Origin: a bacterium
GTDB taxonomy: Bacteria; Elusimicrobiota; Elusimicrobia; Elusimicrobiales; UBA9959
NCBI GenBank assembly: GCA_021811315.1
Contig: JAJZPF010000012.1
Location: 1-64,000, forward strand
DNA length: 64,000 nt
Direction: 5' to 3'
The notes below the pieces were generated by a model. It was not told the DNA's origin and did not search any database. It saw only the letters and a program-made list of their open reading frames with translations. Shown in pieces: positions 55,983 to 64,000 of the stretch. The position numbers and the translations under genes were made by a program. Each line of letters opens with the position of its first letter. Position 1 is the first letter of the stretch.

Positions 55983-58682
55983 TCAGCGCTTCCCTATCAG
56001 CCTGCGGAGCACGTAGTGGAGGATACCGCCGTTGCGGAAATACTCCAGCTCTATCCGCGTGTCTATGCGGCAGAGCGCGTCGAAATAGCGCGGCTCGCGG
56101 CCCTCGGCCTCGACCTCCACTTTTACGGTCTGCCGCGGCGCGAGCTTATCGTCCAAAAGAACGGTGTAAGTTTCCCTGCCGGTAAGTTTGAGCGGGCCGA
56201 TGCCCTCGCCCGGCTGGAACTGCAGCGGGAGCACGCCCATGCCGACCAAATTGGAGCGGTGTATCCGCTCGAAAGATTCGGCGATGACGGCGCGCACGCC
56301 CAGCAGGAAGACCCCCTTGGCCGCCCAGTCGCGGCTGGAGCCCATGCCGTAGTCGGCGCCCGCGAGCAGGACCAGCGGCACGCCCTCGCCCTTGTAGCGC
56401 TCCGCGGCGTCGAAGATGGACAGCTTCAGGCCCGAAGGCTGGTGCAGCGTCACCCCGCCTTCGGTGCCGGGGACGAGAAGATTGAGCAGCCGCCTGTTGG
56501 CGAAGGTCCCGCGCGTCATGATCTCGGCATTGCCGCGCCTGGTCCCGTAGGAGTTAAAATCCGACGGGGACACGCCCCTGCCGGAGAGATGCAGGCCGGC
56601 CGGGCTGTCGGCCGCGATCGTTCCGGCCGGGCTTATATGGTCGGTGGAAATAGAACCGCCGAACATCGCCAGCACGCGGGCTCCGTTCACCGGCGCAAGC
56701 GGATGCGGCTCCTCGGTCATGCCCTTGAAGAAAGACGGCTCGCGCAGGTAGGTGCTCTTGGTATCCCAGGGGTAGAGCGGGGATTTCCCGCTCCCTATCC
56801 CGTTCCAGACCGCGTTCCCCGTATAAAGGCTGGAATAGGCCTCGCGGAAAGCCGCGGGGTCCTCCGCCAGGGCCAGGTGCGCGTCTATCTCGGCCTCAGT
56901 CGGCCAGATATCTTTCAGGAACACCCCGGGGCCGAGCGGTTCATTTTCAAAGTCGAAATCCAGCGTGCCCGAAAGAGCGTAGGCCAGGACCAGAGGAGGC
57001 GAGGCCAGGAAAGAAGCTTTGCAGTGCGGGTTTATCCGGCCGTTGAAATTCCGGTTGCCGGACAGGACCGCCGTCATAGCCAGGGCGTCCGCCGCCGGCA
57101 CGACATGGTCCGGGAGCGGGCCGCTGTTCCCGATACAGGTGGTGCAGCCGTAGCCCACGGTATGAAAACCCAGTTTCTCAAGAAAAGGAGTGAGGCCCGC
57201 GGCGTCGAGGTAGCGGGTTACCGCGAGAGAGCCCGGCGCGAGGCTGGTCTTGACGTAAGGCTTCGCCTTCAGCCCGGCCGCCACAGCTTTTTTCGCCATT
57301 ATGCCGGCGCCTATCATCACCCGTGGGTTGCTTGTATTCGTGCAGCTTGTGATGGCGGCGATCGCCACCGCGCCGTGGGCGACAGTTCCTTTCGATCCGT
57401 CCGGGAAATTTATCGCCGCTATCCTGGCGGACTCGGTCTCCGGCACGCCGAGGCCCTGCGGTCCCGGCGCGGAAGTAAGTATCCGGCGCCAGGCGGACTT
57501 CGCCTCGCTCAGCGGAATCCGGTCCTGCGGCCTGGAAGGGCCCGCTATAGCGGGGCTGATGCCGGAGAGGTCCACCTCTACGGTGTCCGTGAATACGGGA
57601 GCGGGCGTTTCGTCGGTCCTGAAAAGCCCCTGCGCTTTGCAGTAGCGCCCGGCCAGGTCGACTTCCGCTTCCGTCCGGCCGGTGGCCCGCATATAGCGCA
57701 GAGTTTCGGCGTCGACGGGGAAGAAGCCGCAGGTGGCCCCGTATTCAGGCGCCATATTCGCGACGGTGGCCCTGTCCGCGAGCGTGAGCGAAGAGAGGCC
57801 GGGCCCGAAGAATTCCACGAATTTCCCCACCACGCCTTTTTTGCGGAGTTTCTGCGTGACGGCCAGGACCAGGTCGGTCGCCGTGCAGCCGGCCGGCATA
57901 GCGCCGGTGAACCGGACGCCTATCACTTCCGGCAGCTGGATAAAGACGGGCTGGCCGAGCATCGCGGCGGCGGCCTCTATCCCTCCTACGCCCCAGCCGA
58001 GTATCCCCAGGCCGTTTATCATCGTGGTATGCGAATCGGTGCCGACCAAAGTGTCGGGGCAGGCGGTCTCCGCGCCGTCCTCATTAAAGCGCCAGACCAC
58101 TTTCCCGAGATATTCAAGATTGACCTGGTGGCAGATCCCGGACGCCGGAGGGACCACTTTGAAATTAGTGAAAGCTTTCTGGCCCCAGTGCAGGAACTCG
58201 TACCGCTCGCGGTTGCGCTCGAACTCCTTGCGCGCGTTCACGGCAAGGGCTTCCGGCGAGCCGTAAGCGTCCACCTGCACGCTGTGGTCGATAATGAGGT
58301 CCACGGGAAGCCGCGGGTTTATCAGCTGCGGGTCCCGGCCCAGCCGGGCCAGCGCGTCGCGGAGAGCGGCCAGGTCGGTCAGCGCCGGCACGCCGGTGAA
58401 ATCCTGCATCAGCACTCGCGCCGGAACGAAAGGGACTTCCGGCCCGGAGGGAGCTTTAGCGTTATAGCGGGCCAGGTTCAAAACATCTTCCGCCGTGACT
58501 TCCAGCCCGTTCTCGGCGCGCAGCGCGCCTTCGAGCAGTATTTTTATCGTAAAGGGCAGGAGGGAAAGGTCCACGCCGGCCTGGCCCGAAAGGGCCGCCA
58601 GCCTGTAATACTGCACGCTGCCCGAAGATAATGGAAGGGCGGAGCGCGCGCCGAAAGAATTTAAGCCGGAGGATTTTGACAT
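55983..58682 (-). CDS. acnA: aconitate hydratase A type
   Basis: YYRLAALS, VLMQDFTGVPALTDLAALRDAL, VGTDSHTTMINGLGILGWGVGGIEAAAAMLGQP, GADYGMGSSRDWAAKG. Confidence 0.97.
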   Translation of the reverse strand: MSKSSGLNSFGARSALPLSSGSVQYYRLAALSGQAGVDLSLLPFTIKILLEGALRAENGLEVTAEDVLNLARYNAKAPSGPEVPFVPARVLMQDFTGVPALTDLAALRDALARLGRDPQLINPRLPVDLIIDHSVQVDAYGSPEALAVNARKEFERNRERYEFLHWGQKAFTNFKVVPPASGICHQVNLEYLGKVVWRFNEDGAETACPDTLVGTDSHTTMINGLGILGWGVGGIEAAAAMLGQPVFIQLPEVIGVRFTGAMPAGCTATDLVLAVTQKLRKKGVVGKFVEFFGPGLSSLTLADRATVANMAPEYGATCGFFPVDAETLRYMRATGRTEAEVDLAGRYCKAQGLFRTDETPAPVFTDTVEVDLSGISPAIAGPSRPQDRIPLSEAKSAWRRILTSAPGPQGLGVPETESARIAAINFPDGSKGTVAHGAVAIAAITSCTNTSNPRVMIGAGIMAKKAVAAGLKAKPYVKTSLAPGSLAVTRYLDAAGLTPFLEKLGFHTVGYGCTTCIGNSGPLPDHVVPAADALAMTAVLSGNRNFNGRINPHCKASFLASPPLVLAYALSGTLDFDFENEPLGPGVFLKDIWPTEAEIDAHLALAEDPAAFREAYSSLYTGNAVWNGIGSGKSPLYPWDTKSTYLREPSFFKGMTEEPHPLAPVNGARVLAMFGGSISTDHISPAGTIAADSPAGLHLSGRGVSPSDFNSYGTRRGNAEIMTRGTFANRRLLNLLVPGTEGGVTLHQPSGLKLSIFDAAERYKGEGVPLVLLAGADYGMGSSRDWAAKGVFLLGVRAVIAESFERIHRSNLVGMGVLPLQFQPGEGIGPLKLTGRETYTVLLDDKLAPRQTVKVEVEAEGREPRYFDALCRIDTRIELEYFRNGGILHYVLRRLIGKR

Positions 58683-58813
58683 GATCGCCTCTTTATAAAA
58701 CGGGGCTTTTTTCCGCGCCGACCGGCCCGGAAGCCCCCATTACGGCTATGATACAAAAAACGGAACCTCGCCTGAAAAACCGGGCAAACCGCCTTGCCGG
58801 CCGCGCCCGGGAT

Positions 58814-59236
58814 TCAGTGATGGAGATCGCTTTTCCTGGGCGGCGGGGGCGGCGGCGGCGCAAGTTTCGGCAGGGCCATCATTTCGCTCACGCACAGCTC
58901 CAGCTCTTTGGTGGAACAGCCTTTCTTCAGGAACCTGAGCCGTGAATTCTCGGTCAGCATCCTTTTTATAAGCCCTAAAAGCGTGGAAGACAGGAAGATG
59001 ACCGGGATGACGGCGGTTTCGGGATACCGGTGCAGCTCATTGTAAGTCTCGACGCCGTTGTTGCCCGGCATATTGAAATCCAGCGTTATCAGGTCGGGCA
59101 GAATTTCCCTGGCCCTGGCGGCGCCGGCATGGCCGTCGGCTTCCCGGGAAACGGTATAGCCTTTAGAGACCAGGAAATCCCTGAGCAGGCTGGAAAGAGC
59201 GTCGTCGTCGTCGATAATAAGAACTTTTCCTGACAT
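58814..59236 (-). CDS. single-domain response regulator with proline-rich tail
   Basis: MSGKVLIIDDDDALSSLLRDFL, LITLDFNMPGNNGVETYNEL, LRFLKKG; tail PPPPPPRKSDLHH. Confidence 0.85.
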   Translation of the reverse strand: MSGKVLIIDDDDALSSLLRDFLVSKGYTVSREADGHAGAARAREILPDLITLDFNMPGNNGVETYNELHRYPETAVIPVIFLSSTLLGLIKRMLTENSRLRFLKKGCSTKELELCVSEMMALPKLAPPPPPPPRKSDLHH

Positions 59237-59247
59237 AGATAGACGAT

Positions 59248-60093
59248 CTACCTTTTAATAAAAGTACCTTTGCGGTATTCTTCGAAAGCTTTTTTCAGCT
59301 CGGACTCGGTATTCATCACTATCGGGCCGCGCCAGGCCACCGGCTCGTTGAGCGGCTTGCCGGCAATCAGCATGAAGCGCAGTCCCTCTTTGGAGGCGGA
59401 GCAGGCGATGGTTTCCCCTTCCTCCAGCACCGCAAGCTGGCCCGGGCCGACCTCCTGCGTCTTTTTCTTGTCGAACCAGCCCTTTCCCTCGAAGACGCAG
59501 CAGAGCACATTGTCTTCCGGGCGGACCTTGAGCGAGAACTCGGCGCCGGGCTCGGCCTGCACGTCGAAGAACCAGGGGTTTATCACTATGTCCTGCGCCG
59601 GGCCGCTAACCCCGCCGTACTCGCCGCAGATAATTTTAATTTTAAAGCCTTCGCCCTTGAACTCGGCCATATCCTCTGCTTTTATATCCCGGTAGCGCGG
59701 GCGGCACATTTTTTCTTTCTTCGGCAGGTTGGCCCAGAGCTGGAAGCCGCGCATGTTCCCGTCATAAGCCTTCGGCATTTCCTGGTGGACTATGCCGGAG
59801 CCGGCGGTCATCCACTGCACCTGGCCGCTCTTTATCGTCCCGGAGTTGCCGAGCGAATCGCCGTGCGCCACCACGCCTTCTATCATATAGGTGATGGTCT
59901 CGATGCCGCGGTGCGGGTGCCAGGGGAAGCCGGCGATATAATCCGCCGGGTCCTTTGAGCCGAAATTATCCAGCAGGAGGAAAGGGTCGGTGAGGGCGGT
60001 ATCGCCGAAACCGAAGATGCGCCTGAGCTTTACGCCGGCGCCCTCCATCACCATCATGCCTTCCACGATCTTTTTAATTTTTCTTTCTTTCAT
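59248..60093 (-). CDS. pirin family protein
   Basis: DPFLLLDNFGSKDPADYIAGFPWHPHRGIETITYMIEGVVAHGDSLGNSGTIKSGQVQWMTAGSGIVHQEMP. Confidence 0.95.
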   Translation of the reverse strand: MKERKIKKIVEGMMVMEGAGVKLRRIFGFGDTALTDPFLLLDNFGSKDPADYIAGFPWHPHRGIETITYMIEGVVAHGDSLGNSGTIKSGQVQWMTAGSGIVHQEMPKAYDGNMRGFQLWANLPKKEKMCRPRYRDIKAEDMAEFKGEGFKIKIICGEYGGVSGPAQDIVINPWFFDVQAEPGAEFSLKVRPEDNVLCCVFEGKGWFDKKKTQEVGPGQLAVLEEGETIACSASKEGLRFMLIAGKPLNEPVAWRGPIVMNTESELKKAFEEYRKGTFIKR

Positions 60094-61630
60094 AGTTCAT
60101 TTCCGCGGTTTTCCAGGGGCTGCCCTTTATTTTACCATTAACGAAAACCCTAAGCCCGTGGGCGGGAACTTCCGTTTCCAGTACGCCGCCTTTCACTTTA
60201 AGCCTTGAGCCGGTATAAAGTTCGCGCCAGTTTCCGTCAGGCAGGCCTGAAGCCTTGAGCTGCGCGGTTTTTTCGTCCTTGTTCAGGAAAACCGCGGCGG
60301 TCTCTCCGCCGTAATCGCGGCGGAAAGCGTACTGGTTCGGCGAGGCCAGCAGCCGCGTCTGGGCGCCCCGCCGCAGCGGAAGCGCCGAGCGCCTTATTGC
60401 GTTGAGCTTTTGGAGATGGGCGTAGACCGGGTCCGACTTTGCTTTTTCAATGCCCCCGGCGCCGAGCATTCTGCGGTTATCCGGGTCCTCTCCGCCCGGC
60501 ATTCTTATCTCTGTACCGTAAAAGATGCAGGGGATGCCGCGCGCGGTAAAATAAAAATTAAGCGCGTCGAAATACCGCTCCGCCGGAGCCGCTTCGCCGG
60601 TTCCGCCGCTGAAGCGCGGTTTGTCGTGATTGTCCAGGTAGGTCACCAGGTAGCTGGCGTCTTTATATTCGCCATCGTGTCTCAGTATCTCGTCGGCCTT
60701 TGAATAATCCCCGCCCTTGAAGACCTTCTCCATCGGCCCCCAGCCGCCCATGGAGGACAGCGGCATGTCCAGCACGCTCATCGCGCTGTTCATCGGGTCG
60801 CCCGGCGACAGTTTAGTGTAGGAGGACAGCGTTTTAAAATCATCATTGGTCCAGGCTTCCCCGAACATGAAGAAATCTTTTTTACCTTTATGCATCGCCG
60901 CGGCGAAATCCCGCCAGAAGTCGTTCTTCATCCAGACCAGCGTGTCCACGCGGAAAGCGTCCACGCCCATATCCCGGTATTTTCCGTAAATAGCGGTAAA
61001 CCACTTAAGAACTTCCGGATTTTCGTCGTTAAAATCAAGCAGGTCGGCCAGCACCGGCCCTTTGTGAGTGAACCAGTTCTTGTCGTCGGCGAAGTAGTCG
61101 TATTCGCGCCCGAGCCCGCGCACTTTGCCGCGGTCGGCGTACCACTTTACGGACGGATGCGTGTCGCCGCCGTGGCCGTGGTTGAGCACGATGTCCTGGA
61201 TAAGCTTCATGCCCTTGCCGTGCACCGCTTTTATCAGGTCCGGATAGGCAGCGCCTTTGGATTCAAGGTGCGGGTCTATCCTCGAAAAATCCCAGGCCCA
61301 GTAGCCGTGGTAACCCGCCGCGTCGTAGGTCTGCGAGCTGTTGACGTAGCGGCCGGGCGGCTGCATCACCGGCGGGGTTATCCAAAGCGCGGTAAAGCCC
61401 ATGGCCTTTATATGGTCCAGATTATCGATAAGGCCGCGGAAATCCCCGCCCTGGTAGTAGCGCAGATTGCCGGGAACGTATTCGTCCCCGTAAATATTAT
61501 TATTTGCCGGGTCTCCGTCCGCGAAACGGTCCGTTACCGCCAGGTATATCGTTTCGTCCCTGAAATCCGCCGCCGGAGCGAAAGGCGGGCAGGCGAGGAA
61601 AAAAGAGAGAAGGAGCGCGGTCTTGAACAT
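60074..61630 (-). CDS. secreted alpha-amylase family glycosidase (GH13)
   Basis: Signal peptide MFKTALLLSFFLACPPFAPA; DIVLNHGHGGD, GVDAFRVDTLVWM, FGEAWTND, YLDNHDKPRF. Confidence 0.92.
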   Translation of the reverse strand: MFKTALLLSFFLACPPFAPAADFRDETIYLAVTDRFADGDPANNNIYGDEYVPGNLRYYQGGDFRGLIDNLDHIKAMGFTALWITPPVMQPPGRYVNSSQTYDAAGYHGYWAWDFSRIDPHLESKGAAYPDLIKAVHGKGMKLIQDIVLNHGHGGDTHPSVKWYADRGKVRGLGREYDYFADDKNWFTHKGPVLADLLDFNDENPEVLKWFTAIYGKYRDMGVDAFRVDTLVWMKNDFWRDFAAAMHKGKKDFFMFGEAWTNDDFKTLSSYTKLSPGDPMNSAMSVLDMPLSSMGGWGPMEKVFKGGDYSKADEILRHDGEYKDASYLVTYLDNHDKPRFSGGTGEAAPAERYFDALNFYFTARGIPCIFYGTEIRMPGGEDPDNRRMLGAGGIEKAKSDPVYAHLQKLNAIRRSALPLRRGAQTRLLASPNQYAFRRDYGGETAAVFLNKDEKTAQLKASGLPDGNWRELYTGSRLKVKGGVLETEVPAHGLRVFVNGKIKGSPWKTAEMNYERKKN

Positions 61631-61667
61631 AGCAGAGTTTAGTTTAGCAAATGGGGGCATAAGCCGT

Positions 61668-63131
61668 TTACCCGTGCCTTGCCTGCCGGCGGGCGCCGCT
61701 TCCCGTACGGCGGCGCGCTTTAGCTTCGTCACGCCCGGCCAGGGCCGCCGCGGCTTCGGCAGGCTGTTTCAGTACCTCGGCAAGATAGACCGTCAGCAGT
61801 TCCCTCAGGCGCGAGCGGGAGATAGCGTGAGTCTGCCCCGTCCGGGCGTAAAGCCAGTCGCTGAAGGCGAGAAAATTATTAAAAGACGAAGCCCCGGAGC
61901 AGATCAGCGCGGCGGTTTCAGCGAAAACCCCGCTGTTGGAGACAAGGTCCCAGTAGCGCGCGAAACGGCGCAAGCGCTGCATGGTGAAGAAATCAAGGAG
62001 CCCGTTCTGCCTCAGCTCGTAGGGCGGCTCCTGGCTGTAGACCATTTTCCACTCCGCGTCGTGCCGGGCTATGGGCGCGCCGCGCAGGCGCTTAAGTATC
62101 CCCACCTGGATCTCCTGCGGCCCCAGGGCAGCAAGCCTGTCGAAGCCGGCCGCGAAAGAGGCCAGGCCCTCTCCCGGCAGGCCTATGATAAGGTCGGCGT
62201 GCAGGTGGGCGGCGGTTTCCCCCCTAAGGCGGAGCAGGTTCTTCTCCGCCGCGGAGTTGTCCTGCCTGCGCCCGATCCGCTCCGCGACGGACTGGTTGAA
62301 AGTCTGCACGCCCGCCTCGAGCTGCAGCGAGCCGGCCGGGAATTTTTTTACGATAGAATAAAGTTCTTCGGGGAACCGGTCGGGAACCATCTCGAAATGC
62401 AGGAACAGGCCGGGCCGGTAACGCTCAAGGAAAAAATTAAGGACGGCGGCCGCGCGCCCCGTCTCCAGGTTGAAAGTGCGGTCCACGAACTTGAATTTAA
62501 GGGCGCCGCGGGCCAGGAGCTCCTCCCAGGCCGGGAACAGGCGCTCCAGCGGGAAATTCCTTACCGTTTTATCCAGGGAGGAGAGGCAGAATTCGCAGGC
62601 GAAAGGGCAGCCGCGGGACGCTTCGGCGTAGATAACGCGGTGGGAGATATCCTCGTCCGTATAAAGACCATAGGGCGGAGCAAGCAGGGAAAGGTCGGGC
62701 GCGGGAGCGTCTATTACTCTTTCCCCGGGAGCCTGCCCGGAAAGCAAGCCGCCGCACAATCGCGCGAAAGCTATTTCCCCCTCGCCTTTTATGACGAAAT
62801 CGGCGTCCCGGCAGAGCTGCTGCTCCGGGATCTCATGGCTTACCTCCGGCCCTCCAAGAACTATGATCAGCTCAGGGCGGAGCCGCTTAAGCTCGGCCAC
62901 AAGCCCGGCGCTTTCCCGCGCGTTCCAGACGTAAACGCCCAACCCGAGTATCCGCGGCTCCAGGGTAAGAATAGCCTCAGCGGCCTCGGCCGTGCGGATC
63001 CCGATGTTCAATTCAAGTATTTTAGCGCGCGCGGAGAGCCCGCCCAGGTTGGCCATAAGGCAGCGCAGCCCGAAGGAGCAGTGCTCGTACCGGGCGTTAA
63101 AAGTGGCGAGGACTATATCGGCCATGAACAA
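61668..63131 (-). CDS. B12-binding-domain radical SAM protein (DUF4080-like)
   Basis: N-terminal Rossmann ILGLGVYVWNARESAGLVAELKRLRPELIIVLGGPEVS; ASRGCPFACEFCLSSLD (CxxxCxxC). Confidence 0.9.
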   Translation of the reverse strand: MFMADIVLATFNARYEHCSFGLRCLMANLGGLSARAKILELNIGIRTAEAAEAILTLEPRILGLGVYVWNARESAGLVAELKRLRPELIIVLGGPEVSHEIPEQQLCRDADFVIKGEGEIAFARLCGGLLSGQAPGERVIDAPAPDLSLLAPPYGLYTDEDISHRVIYAEASRGCPFACEFCLSSLDKTVRNFPLERLFPAWEELLARGALKFKFVDRTFNLETGRAAAVLNFFLERYRPGLFLHFEMVPDRFPEELYSIVKKFPAGSLQLEAGVQTFNQSVAERIGRRQDNSAAEKNLLRLRGETAAHLHADLIIGLPGEGLASFAAGFDRLAALGPQEIQVGILKRLRGAPIARHDAEWKMVYSQEPPYELRQNGLLDFFTMQRLRRFARYWDLVSNSGVFAETAALICSGASSFNNFLAFSDWLYARTGQTHAISRSRLRELLTVYLAEVLKQPAEAAAALAGRDEAKARRRTGSGARRQARHG

Positions 63132-63162
63132 AGTGTATAAAATCCTGCGCGGAAAAAAATAA

Positions 63163-63187
63163 GGCCGCCCGCTTTATGCGGACGGCC
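63163..63187 (-). terminator. intrinsic terminator after the TSCPD gene
   Basis: GGCCGTCCGC ataaa GCGGGCGGCC then TTATTTTTTT on the minus strand. Confidence 0.8.
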
Positions 63188-63205
63188 GGAAGAACTCCGC
63201 GCCGG

Positions 63206-63454
63206 CTATTTAGGGCTCTTCTTGATCTTCTTCAGGACTTTAGCGAACTGGTCCGAGCAGGAAGTCGGCCTGTCCCCGCAGGGAATGCCTTTTAATTTCA
63301 GGATGACCTCGTCCACGCTCATCCCTTCCAGCAGCACGGCCATCGCCTGCAGATTTCCGGGGCAACCCCTGATGAACTCCACGTCCCTCAGCCTGCCGCC
63401 CACGATCCTGAACTTAACTTCCTTAGCGCAAACGCCTTTAAGTTTATGTTTCAT
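63206..63454 (-). CDS. TSCPD-domain protein (TIGR03905-type)
   Basis: VEFIRGCPGNLQAMAVLLEGMSVDEVILKLKGIPCGDRPTSCSDQFAKVL. Confidence 0.85.
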   Translation of the reverse strand: MKHKLKGVCAKEVKFRIVGGRLRDVEFIRGCPGNLQAMAVLLEGMSVDEVILKLKGIPCGDRPTSCSDQFAKVLKKIKKSPK

Positions 63455-63479
63455 GTTTTAGTCCTGGCAGCCCAAATAC

Positions 63480-63998
63480 CTAATTTCCGCAGTCGCGCGG
63501 GCAGCGGCCGGCCTGGGCCCGTTCGAAAGCGTCGCAGAGCCCGTCGCCGCAGCGGGTCCTCTGCTCCAGATTCTTCCCGCCGGCGCGCGGGCCGAACATC
63601 AGTTTCCCTACCTTGCCGTAAAAGGACGGGACGGGCCTGAGACGGGGAAGGTCGACCGGCGGGTCCGGCTCCAGCTGGGGGACTTTCTTCTCTGCTTTCG
63701 CTGTTTTCGCCGTTTTCGCCGGTTTCGCCGCGGCCTTCACTTCTTTTTCCGGCAGGAGTTTCCCCTCGACCGCCGAGGAGACCGTGCGGCTGCGCAGCCC
63801 CTGCGGATCCTTGCCTTTCAAAAAAGAAAGCCAGGCGTAGAAAGCCCCGAATTCGGACGGGGAACTTTTGAAAGAAGCGCCGTAAACTCCGGAAGAAAGC
63901 GAGGCGAAAGCCATCCTCGCCGCCAGGACGCCCGCCTTGTCGGCCGGGTGCAGGACCGAGAGGCTTTTTCCCGGCCTCTCCCCCCCGGTAACGGCCAC
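63480..63998 (-). CDS. hypothetical protein, truncated at the window edge
   Basis: Open at the right edge; Cys-containing C-terminus TRCGDGLCDAFERAQAGRCPRDCGN. Confidence 0.55.
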   Translation of the reverse strand: MAVTGGERPGKSLSVLHPADKAGVLAARMAFASLSSGVYGASFKSSPSEFGAFYAWLSFLKGKDPQGLRSRTVSSAVEGKLLPEKEVKAAAKPAKTAKTAKAEKKVPQLEPDPPVDLPRLRPVPSFYGKVGKLMFGPRAGGKNLEQRTRCGDGLCDAFERAQAGRCPRDCGN

Positions 63999-64000
63999 GA

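Noticed and set aside
55908-58631. 907-aa plus-strand ORF opposite acnA, and similar long plus-strand ORFs (e.g. 1929-3353, 5376-6572, 8256-9836, 11374-13173, 40580-42049, 47718-49112, 61623-63140)
   Set aside because: They lie fully antisense to clearly recognisable conserved genes and have low-complexity Arg/Gly/His-rich translations; long antisense open frames are expected in GC-rich coding DNA.
1-64000. CRISPR array, prophage, rRNA operon or defence island
   Set aside because: No regularly spaced repeat-spacer pattern, phage structural genes, rRNA sequence or recognisable defence genes were seen.

Overview
GC-rich bacterial chromosome window, about 64 kb, mostly minus-strand genes. I cannot fix the taxon from sequence alone; the gene content would fit an Elusimicrobiota-like lineage, but that is a guess. 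Main blocks: (1) aconitase, ChaN-like protein, polyferredoxin, TPR protein, Ycf46-like AAA+ ATPase, tRNA-Arg(CCG), alaS; (2) an Nfn/GltA-like pair beside a separate protein made of the same zinc-ribbon module; (3) a phosphate/polyphosphate island at about 15-34 kb: PiT, DUF47, PhoU, PstBAC, PstS, porin, PhoR, PhoB, PPK1, a CYTH/VTC-like protein, PPK2, CHAD and SixA; (4) tilS, alpha-amylase, sppA, two GGDEF proteins, tlyA, xseAB, rarA, zapA; (5) fumarase, 2-oxoacid:ferredoxin oxidoreductase and a second aconitase, followed by pirin, a second amylase, a radical SAM protein and a TSCPD protein. The most interesting signal is a set of five near-identical promoter architectures in the phosphate island: four TTTAC(C/A)-like hexamers at an exact 11-bp period, then 9 bp, then a -10 hexamer. 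They sit upstream of pstC, the porin-pstS unit, ppk1 and two tiny uncharacterised proteins of 56 and 57 aa that the ORF track misses or mis-starts. This predicts a Pho regulon with two new microproteins. Other items: palindromic MITE/REP-like elements, one of which would bury the RBS and start codon of a diguanylate cyclase; a REP-like inverted pair flanking tilS; a structured leader of about 200 nt with a strong promoter; and a zinc-ribbon module present three times in two adjacent genes. All similarity statements are recognition by eye; no searches were run.
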